Positions 5,847 to 14,237 are shown, numbered from the stretch's first letter. The stretch: 30,667 nt of DNA from Deltaproteobacteria bacterium (GCA_024277475.1 JAJRVC010000369.1:1-30667), one strand, 5' to 3'. A program made the numbers and translations. The notes: a model not told the origin generated them from the letters alone.

Positions 5847-8366
5847 TTAAAACAAATCATCTAAATCATCCACACCGCCGGGAATCCGGCCGTGCTCCTG
5901 AAGATATTTCTGTATCAACTCGCTTTCACGCTGAGAAAACATTTTATTTTCTTCGAACTCAAAAAAAGAGGCGGAGTCATTGTCTGCCAGCACTTCCAGA
6001 AGTTCCTGACGAAGATTTACAATTCCCTTGATAGCCAGAATCTGATAATTGCCATCCAGCAATTGAAAAACACCCTCTGTTTCGGGCAACTGACGGATGT
6101 GTTCCTCGTCAAAAGGCAACCAGCGTGCCGGTGGAGAAGGATTGCGTCTAATATACGACCGCAAATCACACTGCAGACAGCGTTCAGCTTCTTTAACAGC
6201 CGACTCGTCACTGTATCCGGTGACAATTTCCTGGAAACCCCTGATACGGATTTCAACATCTAATTCCGGCACATTTTCCCGGAGAAAAGAAGCAAATCCC
6301 TCGTCGCGGCCCAGGAACGGGTCCGGATTGTCACGCGGGAACAAAACTTCATCGATGTTGCCGCAACCCCCCAGCGCCCTGTCAATGGATGCAGCGGCCC
6401 GGCGCCCGGCGGCAACCGCATGGATAACGGCACCGTGAACAGTGGCGATATCCCCGCCGGCATACACACCAGGCATGCCGGTTTCAAGGGTATCCTCATC
6501 GACAACGACCAGACCCCTGTTTATCTTAATCGGGCTTTTTTTATCCAGAAAAGAAAGATCAGCAGCCCGGCCCACCGCCAAAATGACCTGATCCACCATC
6601 ATGCATTCTTTTTTATCGCTGAACTCGGGGGAAAAATTACCTTGCTCATCAAATACGGCGGTACATGCCACAATATCCAAGCCGGTTACCTTGCCGTTGT
6701 CACTGATAATTTTATCAGGGCCCCAGCAGGGCAAAATCTGAACGCCTTCTGCCTTAGCCCTTTCGATTTCCCAAGCACCGGCCGGCATTTCATCCAGGTC
6801 TTCCAGGCAAACCATTTTCACATCCACCGTGCCGCAACGCAATGCGGTAAGAGCCACATCCACGGCCAGGTTGCCGCCACCGATCACCACCACGTTGTTC
6901 TGCAGTTTGATCTGCCGGCCCTCGGCCACCTGGCGCAAGAATTCTACGCCCCCTATCACATCGGGTGTATCGCAGCCTTTTAATGAAATCCGGCGACTTT
7001 GCGGGGCTCCCACCCCTAAAAACACGGCGTCGAATCCATTATTTTTTAGTTGATCCAGGGAAATATCCTTGCCCAGGGATTGATTCACTTTAAAATTAAT
7101 TCCCAGATCCAGGATCTCTTTGATCTCACTTTCCAGCACATCTGCGGGAAGCCGATACCGCGGAATGCCGTAACGCAACATGCCGCCTGCCTCAGAGCCC
7201 GCATCAAACAGCGAAACACTATGGCCCTGCTTGCGCAAATAAAATGCAGCCGTCAAACCCGCCGGTCCCGCTCCGATGACGGCCACCTTTTTGCCGGTGT
7301 CGGGCGCAACTTTACTTTCATTTTTCCACAAACCCTTTTCCCCATCGGCCGCAAATCGTTTCAAGGCACAAATAGAAATGGGTTCATTGATTTCACCTTG
7401 ACGACAGACTTGCTCACACGGATGAATGCAGATCCGGCCCAGTACCCCCGGAAACGGTACTTTTTCCCTGATAATCGCGTTGGCCTCATCTGCTTTGCCC
7501 CGGGCGATCATACGCAAATACCCGGGAACATCGATGTGAGCCGGACAGGCGGCTATACACGGCACAAGATCGTCTTCCCGGGTCGCGGGTTGCACTCCTT
7601 TATCCGCCAATGCCCCAGTGGGGCAGACCTCGACACAAGCCGTACAAAATTTACATCCGGAGGCCTCCAGTGTTTCCGCCAGGCTGCCGATTTGAATCCG
7701 CCCGTTTTCATCATATACAAAACCGATCGCCTCGATCCCCCTGAGATCGCAGCAGGCACGGACACATCGCGTACAGCCGACGCAAAGATCATAATCCCAT
7801 TCAAACAGCGGGTATTCTTTGAGCCGTGTAAAATCAGTGGGAACCCACCTGGGCGTGGCATCGAGGATACCGACATAGTTGGCCACGTTTTGCAGTTCAC
7901 AGTGACCGAACTGGGGACAGCAGCGTTCATTTTCCGGTACGTTGGCAGAACACTGGGATCGGGAACAGCCCTCCTGCTGAGCACAGGTCAGACAGGCATG
8001 TCGGTGACGGACCATGATGGGCATCAGTTTTTCCTGTCTTGCGGCTTTGATGCGGTCACTATGGGTGATGATCACCATTGCTTCTGCAACTTCGGTAGCG
8101 CACGCGCCCACCAGTTTCTCTTCACCCTTGACTTCCACCACACAAAGGCCGCAACCCCGGCCGGGTTCTTCAGGCATGGCATTTTCAATTTCGCGCTCAC
8201 CGTGAAAGACAACAGGAGCGCTTTGGCCTCCCTGGGCGGGTGGTAAATCCGGATGATGGCACAATACAGGGATATAAATATCTAAACTCCCGGCAGCCTC
8301 TAAAATGGTCGTTCCGGCCGCAACTGTTACCGGCTGCCCGTCAATGCTCAAACTCACAGTGTTCAT
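5847..8366 (-). CDS. NuoG/GltD-like Fe-S and FAD oxidoreductase with GIY-YIG-like tail
   Basis: An 839-residue multidomain redox protein. Domains in order: a [2Fe-2S] ferredoxin-like domain (Cys36, 72, 75, 89); a NuoG-type Cys/His-rich segment (about 120-160); two [4Fe-4S] ferredoxin motifs (Cys195/198/201/205 and Cys238/241/244/248); the GltD-type N-terminal Fe-S segment (CIAACPAHIDVPGYL, about 270); an FAD fold with GAGPAG (366-371); an NAD(P) fold with VVVIGGGNLAVDVA; and the closing FAD motif GVYAGGDIA. Residues about 760-839 form an extra domain resembling a degenerate GIY-YIG nuclease fold. The likely job is moving NAD(P)H electrons to ferredoxin, as proposed for BzdV-type proteins beside benzoyl-CoA reductases. 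Two activase genes lie directly upstream. ATG 8366 has only a weak ribosome binding site. Confidence 0.88.
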   Translation of the reverse strand: MNTVSLSIDGQPVTVAAGTTILEAAGSLDIYIPVLCHHPDLPPAQGGQSAPVVFHGEREIENAMPEEPGRGCGLCVVEVKGEEKLVGACATEVAEAMVIITHSDRIKAARQEKLMPIMVRHRHACLTCAQQEGCSRSQCSANVPENERCCPQFGHCELQNVANYVGILDATPRWVPTDFTRLKEYPLFEWDYDLCVGCTRCVRACCDLRGIEAIGFVYDENGRIQIGSLAETLEASGCKFCTACVEVCPTGALADKGVQPATREDDLVPCIAACPAHIDVPGYLRMIARGKADEANAIIREKVPFPGVLGRICIHPCEQVCRQGEINEPISICALKRFAADGEKGLWKNESKVAPDTGKKVAVIGAGPAGLTAAFYLRKQGHSVSLFDAGSEAGGMLRYGIPRYRLPADVLESEIKEILDLGINFKVNQSLGKDISLDQLKNNGFDAVFLGVGAPQSRRISLKGCDTPDVIGGVEFLRQVAEGRQIKLQNNVVVIGGGNLAVDVALTALRCGTVDVKMVCLEDLDEMPAGAWEIERAKAEGVQILPCWGPDKIISDNGKVTGLDIVACTAVFDEQGNFSPEFSDKKECMMVDQVILAVGRAADLSFLDKKSPIKINRGLVVVDEDTLETGMPGVYAGGDIATVHGAVIHAVAAGRRAAASIDRALGGCGNIDEVLFPRDNPDPFLGRDEGFASFLRENVPELDVEIRIRGFQEIVTGYSDESAVKEAERCLQCDLRSYIRRNPSPPARWLPFDEEHIRQLPETEGVFQLLDGNYQILAIKGIVNLRQELLEVLADNDSASFFEFEENKMFSQRESELIQKYLQEHGRIPGGVDDLDDLF

Positions 8367-8540
8367 GAAACAGGTCGTTTGGTTCGTTGTGATGGTTTTA
8401 ATGGTTTAGATTGTGCCAGTTAAACACAAAAAAAACAAAGCGGTTTAACCCCCAATGAAATAAAGGCAGCAGAGATTTGATTGGGCAGGCGGGATAAATT
8501 TGGATCGTACAGCTTATAGATTCGACCTAATTCCATGCCC

Positions 8541-8606
8541 TCTGACATCTGTCATCCGACATCCGCCTTCTGTCCTCTGACTTCTGACCTCCGACTTCTG
8601 ACTTCC
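8541..8606. repeat. Heptanucleotide repeat array, TCTGACT type
   Basis: Nine full units in an unbroken 7-base period: TCTGACA, TCTGTCA, TCCGACA, TCCGCCT, TCTGTCC, TCTGACT, TCTGACC, TCCGACT and TCTGACT, then a partial TCC and a run of C. It lies between the activase (ends 8641) and the flavoprotein (starts 8366), where it would be transcribed if the two genes form one operon. Confidence 0.85.
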
Positions 8607-8640
8607 CCCCCCCTTTTGCTTTGAGCCTTCAGCTATTCAA

Positions 8641-9531
8641 TTATTTCTTCCTTCCTTTCCCTCTGCGACACAGCGCATAACCGAACAGGGCAGCGCCGAC
8701 AGCACCGGCGATCTGGGTATCCCATTCGGTTTTCAGGCGCTCGATTCCGATCATCGGCATCAACCGGTCCATCACGCCACGGTTTTTGGCCATTCCGCCG
8801 GTCACGGCAAACTCGGGCCTAACGCCCAGCCTTTCGACCAGGGAATAAATTCGATCCGCCATGGCTTTGCAATAGGCGGCCAGCACTTCCTCCAGGGTCC
8901 AGCCTTTGCGCAAAAGTCCGATAGCCTCTGATTTAGCATAAACTACACAGGTACTGGAAACAGCCTCCGGATCTTCTCCCCGACACTGAAACGATTTATC
9001 GCCGACTTCGTTAATGGACACCCCCAGCAAATCGGAAAACACTTCCATACCACGGCCGGTGCCTGCCGCACATTTATCGTTCATCAGAAAATTGGTGACT
9101 CTTCCTTTTTCATCACACTGAATCGCTTTAATATCCTGCCCGCCCACATCCAGCACCGTGCGTACCTGTGGGCCGTAAATAAAATTAGCGCCACGGGCGT
9201 GGCAGGCAATTTCCGTAATGGAGCGGTCCGCAAAAGAAACATTGACCCGTCCATATCCGGTCCCGACACAATAATCCATGCAACCTTCAGATATATCCGT
9301 AGCCTCCAGAGCAAATTTCAAGGCATCGCGAGCACTGTTCGGGCTGTCCGATCCGGTCCGCATGTTGCCGTAAGCATAGATCTTCCCGTCGGCCATAATA
9401 ACAGCCTGAGAACTAACGGAACCTACATCGATACCAACCGTAATATATTGTGACGCTTTCCAGTCAAAATCAGGATTTTTCCAGTTGGATTCGGTCCATC
9501 GCCAGAACTCCTTTTTGTTTTCGTCAGCCAT
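8641..9531 (-). CDS. BzdQ/BcrA-like ATPase (benzoyl-CoA reductase-type activase)
   Basis: A 296-residue BadF/BadG/BcrA ATPase with a Trp-rich N-terminal extension (KEFWRWTESNWKNPDFDWK) ahead of the phosphate loop TVGIDVGSVSSQ, as in the larger ATPase subunits of class I benzoyl-CoA reductases. Further motifs are GTGYGR (about 90-95), DVGGQD, DKCAAGTGR (Cys154), SSTCVVYAKSE (Cys195) and VTGGMAKN. The start is uncertain. ATG 9531 was chosen because the upstream codons from ATG 9588 are AT-rich and neither site has a good ribosome binding site. It follows the BadG-like gene with a 144-base gap that contains an inverted repeat. A pair of unequal ATPases is the arrangement of BcrA/BcrD and BzdP/BzdQ, so these two probably form a heterodimer. 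Confidence 0.85.
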   Translation of the reverse strand: MADENKKEFWRWTESNWKNPDFDWKASQYITVGIDVGSVSSQAVIMADGKIYAYGNMRTGSDSPNSARDALKFALEATDISEGCMDYCVGTGYGRVNVSFADRSITEIACHARGANFIYGPQVRTVLDVGGQDIKAIQCDEKGRVTNFLMNDKCAAGTGRGMEVFSDLLGVSINEVGDKSFQCRGEDPEAVSSTCVVYAKSEAIGLLRKGWTLEEVLAAYCKAMADRIYSLVERLGVRPEFAVTGGMAKNRGVMDRLMPMIGIERLKTEWDTQIAGAVGAALFGYALCRRGKGRKK

Positions 9532-9609
9532 TTCCATATTTGCATTTAATAATTTTGAATTTAAGCACTTAGCTGTATTTTTTTGCATTTTAAGGCAAAA
9601 CTTTTTATC

Positions 9610-9664
9610 ATCACGAAAATAGGAAAGCTGGAAAGCACGAAATTTAGGTCATTTTTTTCGTGAT
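9610..9664. repeat. Inverted repeat between the two ATPase genes
   Basis: ATCACGAAAA at 9610-9619 pairs with TTTTCGTGAT at 9655-9664, a 10-base perfect stem enclosing 35 bases. It lies in the gap between the BadG-like stop and the BzdQ-like start and might set the expression ratio of the two subunits. Confidence 0.45.
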
Positions 9665-9675
9665 TAATTGCGTTA

Positions 9676-10449
9676 TCAGGATTCAGCTGCCGCTACCACC
9701 GCAGCCCCAACTGCTGCACCGAACTCCGGATCATCAGGGATGTAAATTTTTTCAACTTTAAGCTCCCGCAGCATGGCCGCCATAAATCCGGGATTGTTGG
9801 CCACGCCCCCTATCATCGCGATATCCTCATTGACCCCGACGCGTCGAATCATCGACACGATCCGGCTGGCCATGGAACCGTGAATGGCTTTGCTGATATC
9901 CGCTTTGTCCGTCTTGGCATGAATCAACCCGACCACCTCGGATTCGGCAAAAATGACACACTGAGAGTTCATGGGGATCTCCCTGTCCGATTTCAGGCAT
10001 AAAAGACCCATTTCTTCAAGGGTCACGTCCAGAGACCGGGCCATAGCTTCGACAAACGCACCGGCACCGGCAGCGCATTTTTCATTGATGGCAAAATCGA
10101 CGGGGTTGCCGTTTTCATCCATTTTAGCTGCCCGCCCTTCCTCCGCACCGACATCGGCTACCGTCCTGGCGTTGGGAAAGAAATAATGGGCCCCCTTCGA
10201 TATCGCGTTGATGTCATTGACGTCCTTGTCGGCCATGGGAATGGCAGTTTTACCGGATCCGGTGCCGCAAATGCGTTGGATATCATCTCCGGCGATGCCG
10301 GCAGCCTGGATTGCCTCTTCAAGGGATTTCTCAATCGCCTGTTTCCGGTCGAAACCGGTCAACCGCTTTCCTTTGCCGATGATCTTTCGGTCTTTCATAA
10401 TGATGGTTTTGGTGTTTTTCGCACCGCAATCGATTCCGGCAGTAATCAT
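9676..10449 (-). CDS. BadG/BcrD-like ATPase (benzoyl-CoA reductase-type activase)
   Basis: A 257-residue ATPase of the same superfamily, most like the smaller ATPase subunits BcrD/BadG. Motifs are the phosphate loop TAGIDCGAKNTK, GTGSGK (about 62-67), NEKCAAGAGAF (Cys125), NSQCVIFAESE (Cys164) and IGGVANN. Where activases have DIGGQD it reads DVGAEEG, and the CHA.GA motif after the second loop is also lost. I recall similar changes in BadG/BcrD subunits, so they may mark the subunit type rather than inactivation. ATG 10449 is 2 bases after the upstream gene's TGA, implying translational coupling. It probably pairs with the product of 8641-9531 to feed electrons to an acyl-CoA-reducing enzyme encoded elsewhere. 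Confidence 0.85.
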   Translation of the reverse strand: MITAGIDCGAKNTKTIIMKDRKIIGKGKRLTGFDRKQAIEKSLEEAIQAAGIAGDDIQRICGTGSGKTAIPMADKDVNDINAISKGAHYFFPNARTVADVGAEEGRAAKMDENGNPVDFAINEKCAAGAGAFVEAMARSLDVTLEEMGLLCLKSDREIPMNSQCVIFAESEVVGLIHAKTDKADISKAIHGSMASRIVSMIRRVGVNEDIAMIGGVANNPGFMAAMLRELKVEKIYIPDDPEFGAAVGAAVVAAAES

Positions 10450-10451
10450 TT

Positions 10452-11042
10452 TCAGACGTCCTCAAAAACGATACCATTAAAAATTCCCTTGCAATTCTGC
10501 GAAATGATATCTCTCATCACCGTCACATAGCCGGGCCTGATTTTATTTTCCCAGCGAGGATAACCGCCGCGCCAGACGTATTTGATTAACTCTTGAAACT
10601 GTACCCGATTGAATCGGTAAACGCCGATTTCGATTTCATCCCCCCCGGCTGATATCGCAACTGAAATTTTCCGGGACTGAGCGTATTTTGATATAATCTC
10701 GCAAACCAGGGATTGTGTTTGAAATCCTTCGGGCTTTTGCTTGAAATTTTCATCCTTGTGCGGAAATGGGAAGCGACGGTACAATTCACCGATAAATCCG
10801 GCAAAGCGAACGCCATGAATGGCGCCCATCAGATCGCCGACATCTTCCGCCGCCTCGATAAACTGAATCGCCCAGCGGGTATGATAGGCTTGATCATCGG
10901 CGTTTTTCGCAATATTTTTGAGGTAGTTGCAGAAGTCTTCGGCAAACAGGAAATATCGGTTAAACAGCAGCAAATCTGATTCGATGTTAATAAAGCCAAA
11001 AGCGATGGTTCCATGACTGAGCGATTCAAAAGCCAACGGCAT
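10452..11042 (-). CDS. Unrecognised protein in the activase operon
   Basis: A 196-residue protein that I do not recognise. It has no signal peptide, TM segment or cysteine cluster (three scattered Cys), and it is rich in aromatic residues: MPLAFESLSHGTIAFGFINI, then several Phe/Tyr-rich helices, with the conserved-looking phrases HTRWAIQFIEAAEDVGD and YVWRGGYPRWENK. It is likely cytoplasmic and soluble. The start was placed at ATG 11042, with GGGGAG 9 bases upstream, rather than the longer frame from 11084. It begins 43 bases after the DUF6125-like gene and ends 2 bases before the BadG-like ATPase. This tight spacing suggests a role in the same acyl-CoA reduction system, such as assembly, regulation or an accessory subunit. 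That role is inference from position only. Confidence 0.75.
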   Translation of the reverse strand: MPLAFESLSHGTIAFGFINIESDLLLFNRYFLFAEDFCNYLKNIAKNADDQAYHTRWAIQFIEAAEDVGDLMGAIHGVRFAGFIGELYRRFPFPHKDENFKQKPEGFQTQSLVCEIISKYAQSRKISVAISAGGDEIEIGVYRFNRVQFQELIKYVWRGGYPRWENKIRPGYVTVMRDIISQNCKGIFNGIVFEDV

Positions 11043-11085
11043 CGTATGTTCTCCCCATTCCTTTTTCCCCTTTCCGCATTCCACA

Positions 11086-11598
11086 TTACGACTTCAAGAA
11101 AAACCGCCACTGACAATGCACATCATTCGGATGAGGATCCGGTGGTGCGAACAGGCAGTTTGTCTGGATGCGTTCATCTATTTCCCGGGCGAAGCCGGCA
11201 AACTCGGCCCGGTGCATTTCTTTGCAGGCATATTCTTTCAGGCCTCTTTTTGTTCTGGCCACCTGGGTCGGGCAGGAGGCGACAGTGATAATCACCTCGT
11301 CGGGTTTTTGCTCAATTTCATATCCAACCAGGATACACCAGGGGAAAAACCGCAAGGCACCGACAAAACCTTCCAGCCCCTTTTGCTGAATGTCAAACCG
11401 TTTTAACAAATCTTTGGCGGCCATTGGAGTCACCTTGCCCCAGACGCGTTCATTGAGTTGATCCGCAGTGGATTCATCGAATTGCTCCGTTATATAAAGA
11501 TACCAGAATGCATCCACAACGCGATAATGCCATAAAAGAAACCGGACATACTTGCGAAGTTCAGGGGCATCCATCTTTTTAAAAATTTCAAAATCCAT
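11086..11598 (-). CDS. DUF6125-like protein
   Basis: A 170-residue soluble protein. Features include [20 protein letters not shown] at the N-terminus, [20 protein letters not shown] in the middle, a cysteine in SCPTQ, and a C-terminal CKEMHRAEF...[10 protein letters not shown] segment with conserved-looking Cys, His and acidic residues that could bind metal. From memory this resembles the DUF6125 family, related to L-2-amino-thiazoline-4-carboxylate-hydrolase-like proteins; I cannot confirm that here. ATG 11598 has AAAGGAGA 7 bases upstream. It is the first gene of the apparent operon leading through 10452 and 9676 to 8641. The function is unknown. The operon position suggests a link to the activases. 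Confidence 0.7.
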   Translation of the reverse strand: MDFEIFKKMDAPELRKYVRFLLWHYRVVDAFWYLYITEQFDESTADQLNERVWGKVTPMAAKDLLKRFDIQQKGLEGFVGALRFFPWCILVGYEIEQKPDEVIITVASCPTQVARTKRGLKEYACKEMHRAEFAGFAREIDERIQTNCLFAPPDPHPNDVHCQWRFFLKS

Positions 11599-11648
11599 GA
11601 GAAGTCTCCTTTCCGAGGATTGGCGGGTCCATATGTGATTTTCAGAAT

Positions 11649-11677
11649 CTTTTAGCACAGGGGCCCGTACTTAACAA
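11649..11677 (-). promoter_or_regulatory. Candidate promoter of the DUF6125-activase operon
   Basis: Read on the minus strand: TTGTTA, 17 bases, TAAAAG, with TGC directly before the -10 (extended -10). Both boxes match the sigma-70 consensus at 4 of 6 positions. Predicted transcription start is about 40-50 bases before the gene. Confidence 0.4.
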
Positions 11678-11679
11678 GC

Positions 11680-12150
11680 AATTGAATTTATCAAATTTTT
11701 CCCTTAAGCGTACTGACAAACCGATTCAAACGACTAAATACCATTCAATCATTGAAGATTATTCGTGTTTTCAGCAACTGAATTGAAGTCATTTCAGGAT
11801 AATTAAGCATTGGCCGTAATATGAAAATTTATGAAATATTTAAATAATAAACTAATTAAAATTCATTTATTTAATGTCTATTTTTTTAGGCCTTAAATCA
11901 GTCTGTAAATAGTGTTTAATAAATTATTTCAATTTGTTATAAAATTTTCATTGACTTGCACACATTAATATTCTACAGAGAAAAGCAATGAACAAATCCT
12001 GAATAATGAACGTTTTAGTATAAAATCGGGTATCAACATAAAGTCTGGATCATTTGAAAAAGTGAACTATTTCCCACCAAAATCAAAAACTGTTGAGGCC
12101 GCCATAAACGCCGGCCATTTAAGTAAACCGCAGACATAGGGGGTAAAAAC
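11680..12150. other. AT-rich divergent intergenic region
   Basis: About 470 bases between the minus-strand redox operon and the plus-strand methyltransferase, markedly richer in A and T than the genes on either side. It holds the candidate sigma-70 promoter at 11951 and the AGGGGG ribosome binding site just before 12151. No coding frame or clear structured RNA was seen. Confidence 0.5.
11951..11979 (+). promoter_or_regulatory. Candidate promoter of the methyltransferase gene
   Basis: TTGACT, 17 bases, TACAGA, about 170 bases before the methyltransferase ATG. It sits in a strongly AT-rich stretch (11660-12000) separating two divergent genes. The -35 box is good; the -10 box is fair. Confidence 0.35.
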
Positions 12151-13590
12151 ATGGAAAGTGCCAAAAACATTCTGCAATTACTTGATACAAGCAGTGAAGT
12201 CAGTAGTCAGGAAAAATTTTTTCTAATTCATGGTACCGACAAAATCCCCATCCGTACCGAAAATACCTCGAAATATTCGCTTTTATTTCGCTATTCAGGT
12301 CGGCGGCATCATAACCGGCTGGAGGAACCCGTCAAATTGCTCATAAAAAACAATGGTGACAGTGTCGAACTGGGCCCCTGCCGGATCCTGTCAGATGACA
12401 CGTTAAATGGATACGGAGGCCGCCTGGTTTTTACGAACGGGGCTTATGATTTTGAGTGTTTCCTGGCTAAAAATAAGATCCTGAAATTGCAGACCCCATT
12501 TAGCGACCTGCTCCATGTGATGGCACGCAAAGATGCGATACGATCCTCCTTTAAAGAGTATACCGCCGACCTCACCTATGGTCTGAATGTGTATAAAAAT
12601 TTATTTGATGAGATGGATACACGATATGGTGGGGAACAGGAAGACGTTCGCAAATACCTTCAAAGAGCTATCATCGACTCGGAGGGGGAAGCCTTTAAGC
12701 GTTTCCTCGATGATAAACTAGACGAGTTGCAGCATACTGTTGAAAATTATAGCCGCGAGGAACACCAGCACCATGGCTTTTATTTCAGGAAACAGCTTTG
12801 GAACTTTATCCTGTGCAGTGCTTTGATCGCCCGCACGAACCTTAAACCGCGGGGCTACGCGGGTGATTCCGAAATGATGAGAATGATTTATTTAAACGAT
12901 CATCTGGGCAACTCGACATTTTCAAAACTTATGCATAAACACGCGGTAGAACATCCGGCAGCACAATCCGTGCGAAATAGAATTAAGCTCATCGCGGAAT
13001 TACTCCAAAAGGATCGTAGCAATTCCGGATTTTCGCTACAGGAACGAATGAAAGTCTTATCTGTGGGCTGCGGACCTGCGCTAGAATTACAGGAAGTTTT
13101 AAAATCTCCCCGGGATTGTGAAAAATACCACTTCACATTACTTGATCAGGATTCTCAGGCCCTCTCAGAGGCAACCACTTTAATTAATGAGATTGAAAAA
13201 AAATTCAGCTGTAAAGTTAGCGCAGACTATCTGGAATGTTCGGTCCGAACAATGATTTTCGCTGCAAAATTACAGCAAAAAATGGGGCAATTCGATTTTA
13301 TTTATTCAATGGGACTGTTCGATTATCTGGCTCCCTCGGTGGCAAAAGCCGTGTTAAAAAATCTTTACCGGTTGCTGGTACCTGGCGGGAAAATGGTTAT
13401 CGGCAATTTCCATGTAACGAATCCCTCCACGTATTATATGGAATATTGGTGTGATTGGGTTCTCTACCAACGAACAGAAAAAGAATTTAGAGCTTTGTTA
13501 AAAGATAATCCCTCAGCGAAAGTCTCCATCCTATTTGAGAAAACGGGCAGTCAAATGTTCCTTAACATAGAAAAACCGGTAGATATCTAA
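12151..13590 (+). CDS. SAM-dependent methyltransferase, extracellular-factor (PhcB-like) type
   Basis: A 479-residue protein. The C-terminal half is a class I methyltransferase: motif I VLSVGCGPALEL (residues 302-313), an acidic strand end in FTLLDQDSQAL, then FDFIYSMGLFDYLAP and LLVPGGKMVIGNF. The first 110 residues are beta-rich and may be PilZ-like (weak). A helical middle region contains HHGFYFRKQLWNF and LKPRGYAGDSEMM. The architecture recalls proteins annotated as extracellular-factor 3-hydroxypalmitic acid methyl ester biosynthesis proteins. In Ralstonia PhcB, an enzyme of this kind makes a fatty-acid methyl ester quorum signal. AGGGGG lies 7 bases before the ATG. The next gene on the strand, 1 kb on, is a hybrid histidine kinase. 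The methyltransferase call is firm; the signal-synthase role is inference. Confidence 0.75.
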   Translation: MESAKNILQLLDTSSEVSSQEKFFLIHGTDKIPIRTENTSKYSLLFRYSGRRHHNRLEEPVKLLIKNNGDSVELGPCRILSDDTLNGYGGRLVFTNGAYDFECFLAKNKILKLQTPFSDLLHVMARKDAIRSSFKEYTADLTYGLNVYKNLFDEMDTRYGGEQEDVRKYLQRAIIDSEGEAFKRFLDDKLDELQHTVENYSREEHQHHGFYFRKQLWNFILCSALIARTNLKPRGYAGDSEMMRMIYLNDHLGNSTFSKLMHKHAVEHPAAQSVRNRIKLIAELLQKDRSNSGFSLQERMKVLSVGCGPALELQEVLKSPRDCEKYHFTLLDQDSQALSEATTLINEIEKKFSCKVSADYLECSVRTMIFAAKLQQKMGQFDFIYSMGLFDYLAPSVAKAVLKNLYRLLVPGGKMVIGNFHVTNPSTYYMEYWCDWVLYQRTEKEFRALLKDNPSAKVSILFEKTGSQMFLNIEKPVDI

Positions 13591-14130
13591 TCCTGATAAA
13601 CTGGAAACAAAAAAATCACGATTAAGCATCTTTATTGAAAAATCCCCGTAGAAAAGATGTGCCGAGATCCAATACAATTCCGTCTGAAGCAGCATAAATG
13701 CCACCCAGGAGGACGACTCTCCGTGTCCCACAAAACAGGCAGGTATGCCCGCTTATAAGGCCGGGAATTTTATAATTTCCAGGTGAAATGCGTAAGAAAA
13801 TCGGAACATCTCAATTCATTAATTTGCTCAATTAAAATGCTTATCTGTAGCCGGAACATAAGGTGTTACTTTAACCTATTTCAGCCTTCTTAGATCCTTC
13901 CATCCATAGCTGATTCTATCGTACCCTTTCCTTTAGTCAACAAAGCGGGTAACTGGGCTTGAATTATATCCTAAAATTGTCAAATATTTGACAAGCCGCC
14001 AAACAGCATAGCTCACTACCACCTTCGGTATCGTAAAATACCAGCAAATCAATGGGTATAAATTATAATTTTAATATATCACAGAAGCACCCTTGCAATC
14101 TTGACTTTATTTTTTCTATCATCGTTTGCA
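13591..14130. other. Noncoding region upstream of the sigma-54 promoter
   Basis: No coding frame with a plausible start was seen. The notable feature is the 18-bp palindrome at 13977. The stretch also carries a short GC-rich fold near 13740-13765 (gcccgcttataaggccggg) that does not match any riboswitch I know. Confidence 0.5.
13977..13994. promoter_or_regulatory. 18-bp perfect palindrome, possible upstream activator site
   Basis: TTGTCAAAT followed by its exact reverse complement ATTTGACAA. Its centre lies about 170 bases before the predicted start of the sigma-54 promoter at 14131. That is a typical distance for an enhancer-binding-protein site. Confidence 0.55.
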
Positions 14131-14147
14131 TTGGCACGTAATATGCA
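14131..14147 (+). promoter_or_regulatory. Sigma-54 promoter (-24/-12)
   Basis: TTGGCACG-TAAT-ATGCA against the consensus TTGGCACG-N4-TTGCA, with one mismatch. The invariant GG (14133-14134) and GC (14145-14146) have the required 10 bases between them. Predicted start is near 14158. The first large gene downstream is the histidine kinase at 14607, leaving a 450-base leader or a separate small transcript. Confidence 0.7.
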
Positions 14148-14221
14148 GAGATTTTATCAAGATTATTTGAAAAATCTATTGTCTGAAATAGTTCCTCAAG
14201 CCGGGTAAAATCTGTGAAAAA

Positions 14222-14237
14222 GTCGATGTAACTCGAC
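14222..14237. other. Small hairpin in the sigma-54 transcript
   Basis: GTCGA and TCGAC pair around a 6-base loop. It is the first of two short hairpins in the predicted transcript. Confidence 0.35.

Noticed and set aside
7050..8246. 398-residue open frame on the plus strand across the flavoprotein gene
   Set aside because: It is antisense to the clearly coding 839-residue redox protein, has no domain or motif, and its length follows from the GC-rich codon pattern of the real gene.
8405..8435. TGGCAC on the minus strand before the flavoprotein gene as a sigma-54 site
   Set aside because: No TTGCA-like -12 element follows at the required spacing.
11820..11840. TTGGCC-N5-ATGAA as a second sigma-54 promoter
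   Set aside because: The essential GC at -12 is missing and the -24 box is poor.
13740..13800. Possible riboswitch-like fold after the methyltransferase
   Set aside because: A short GC-rich fold is visible, but it lacks the conserved core of the c-di-GMP, cobalamin or other classes I know.
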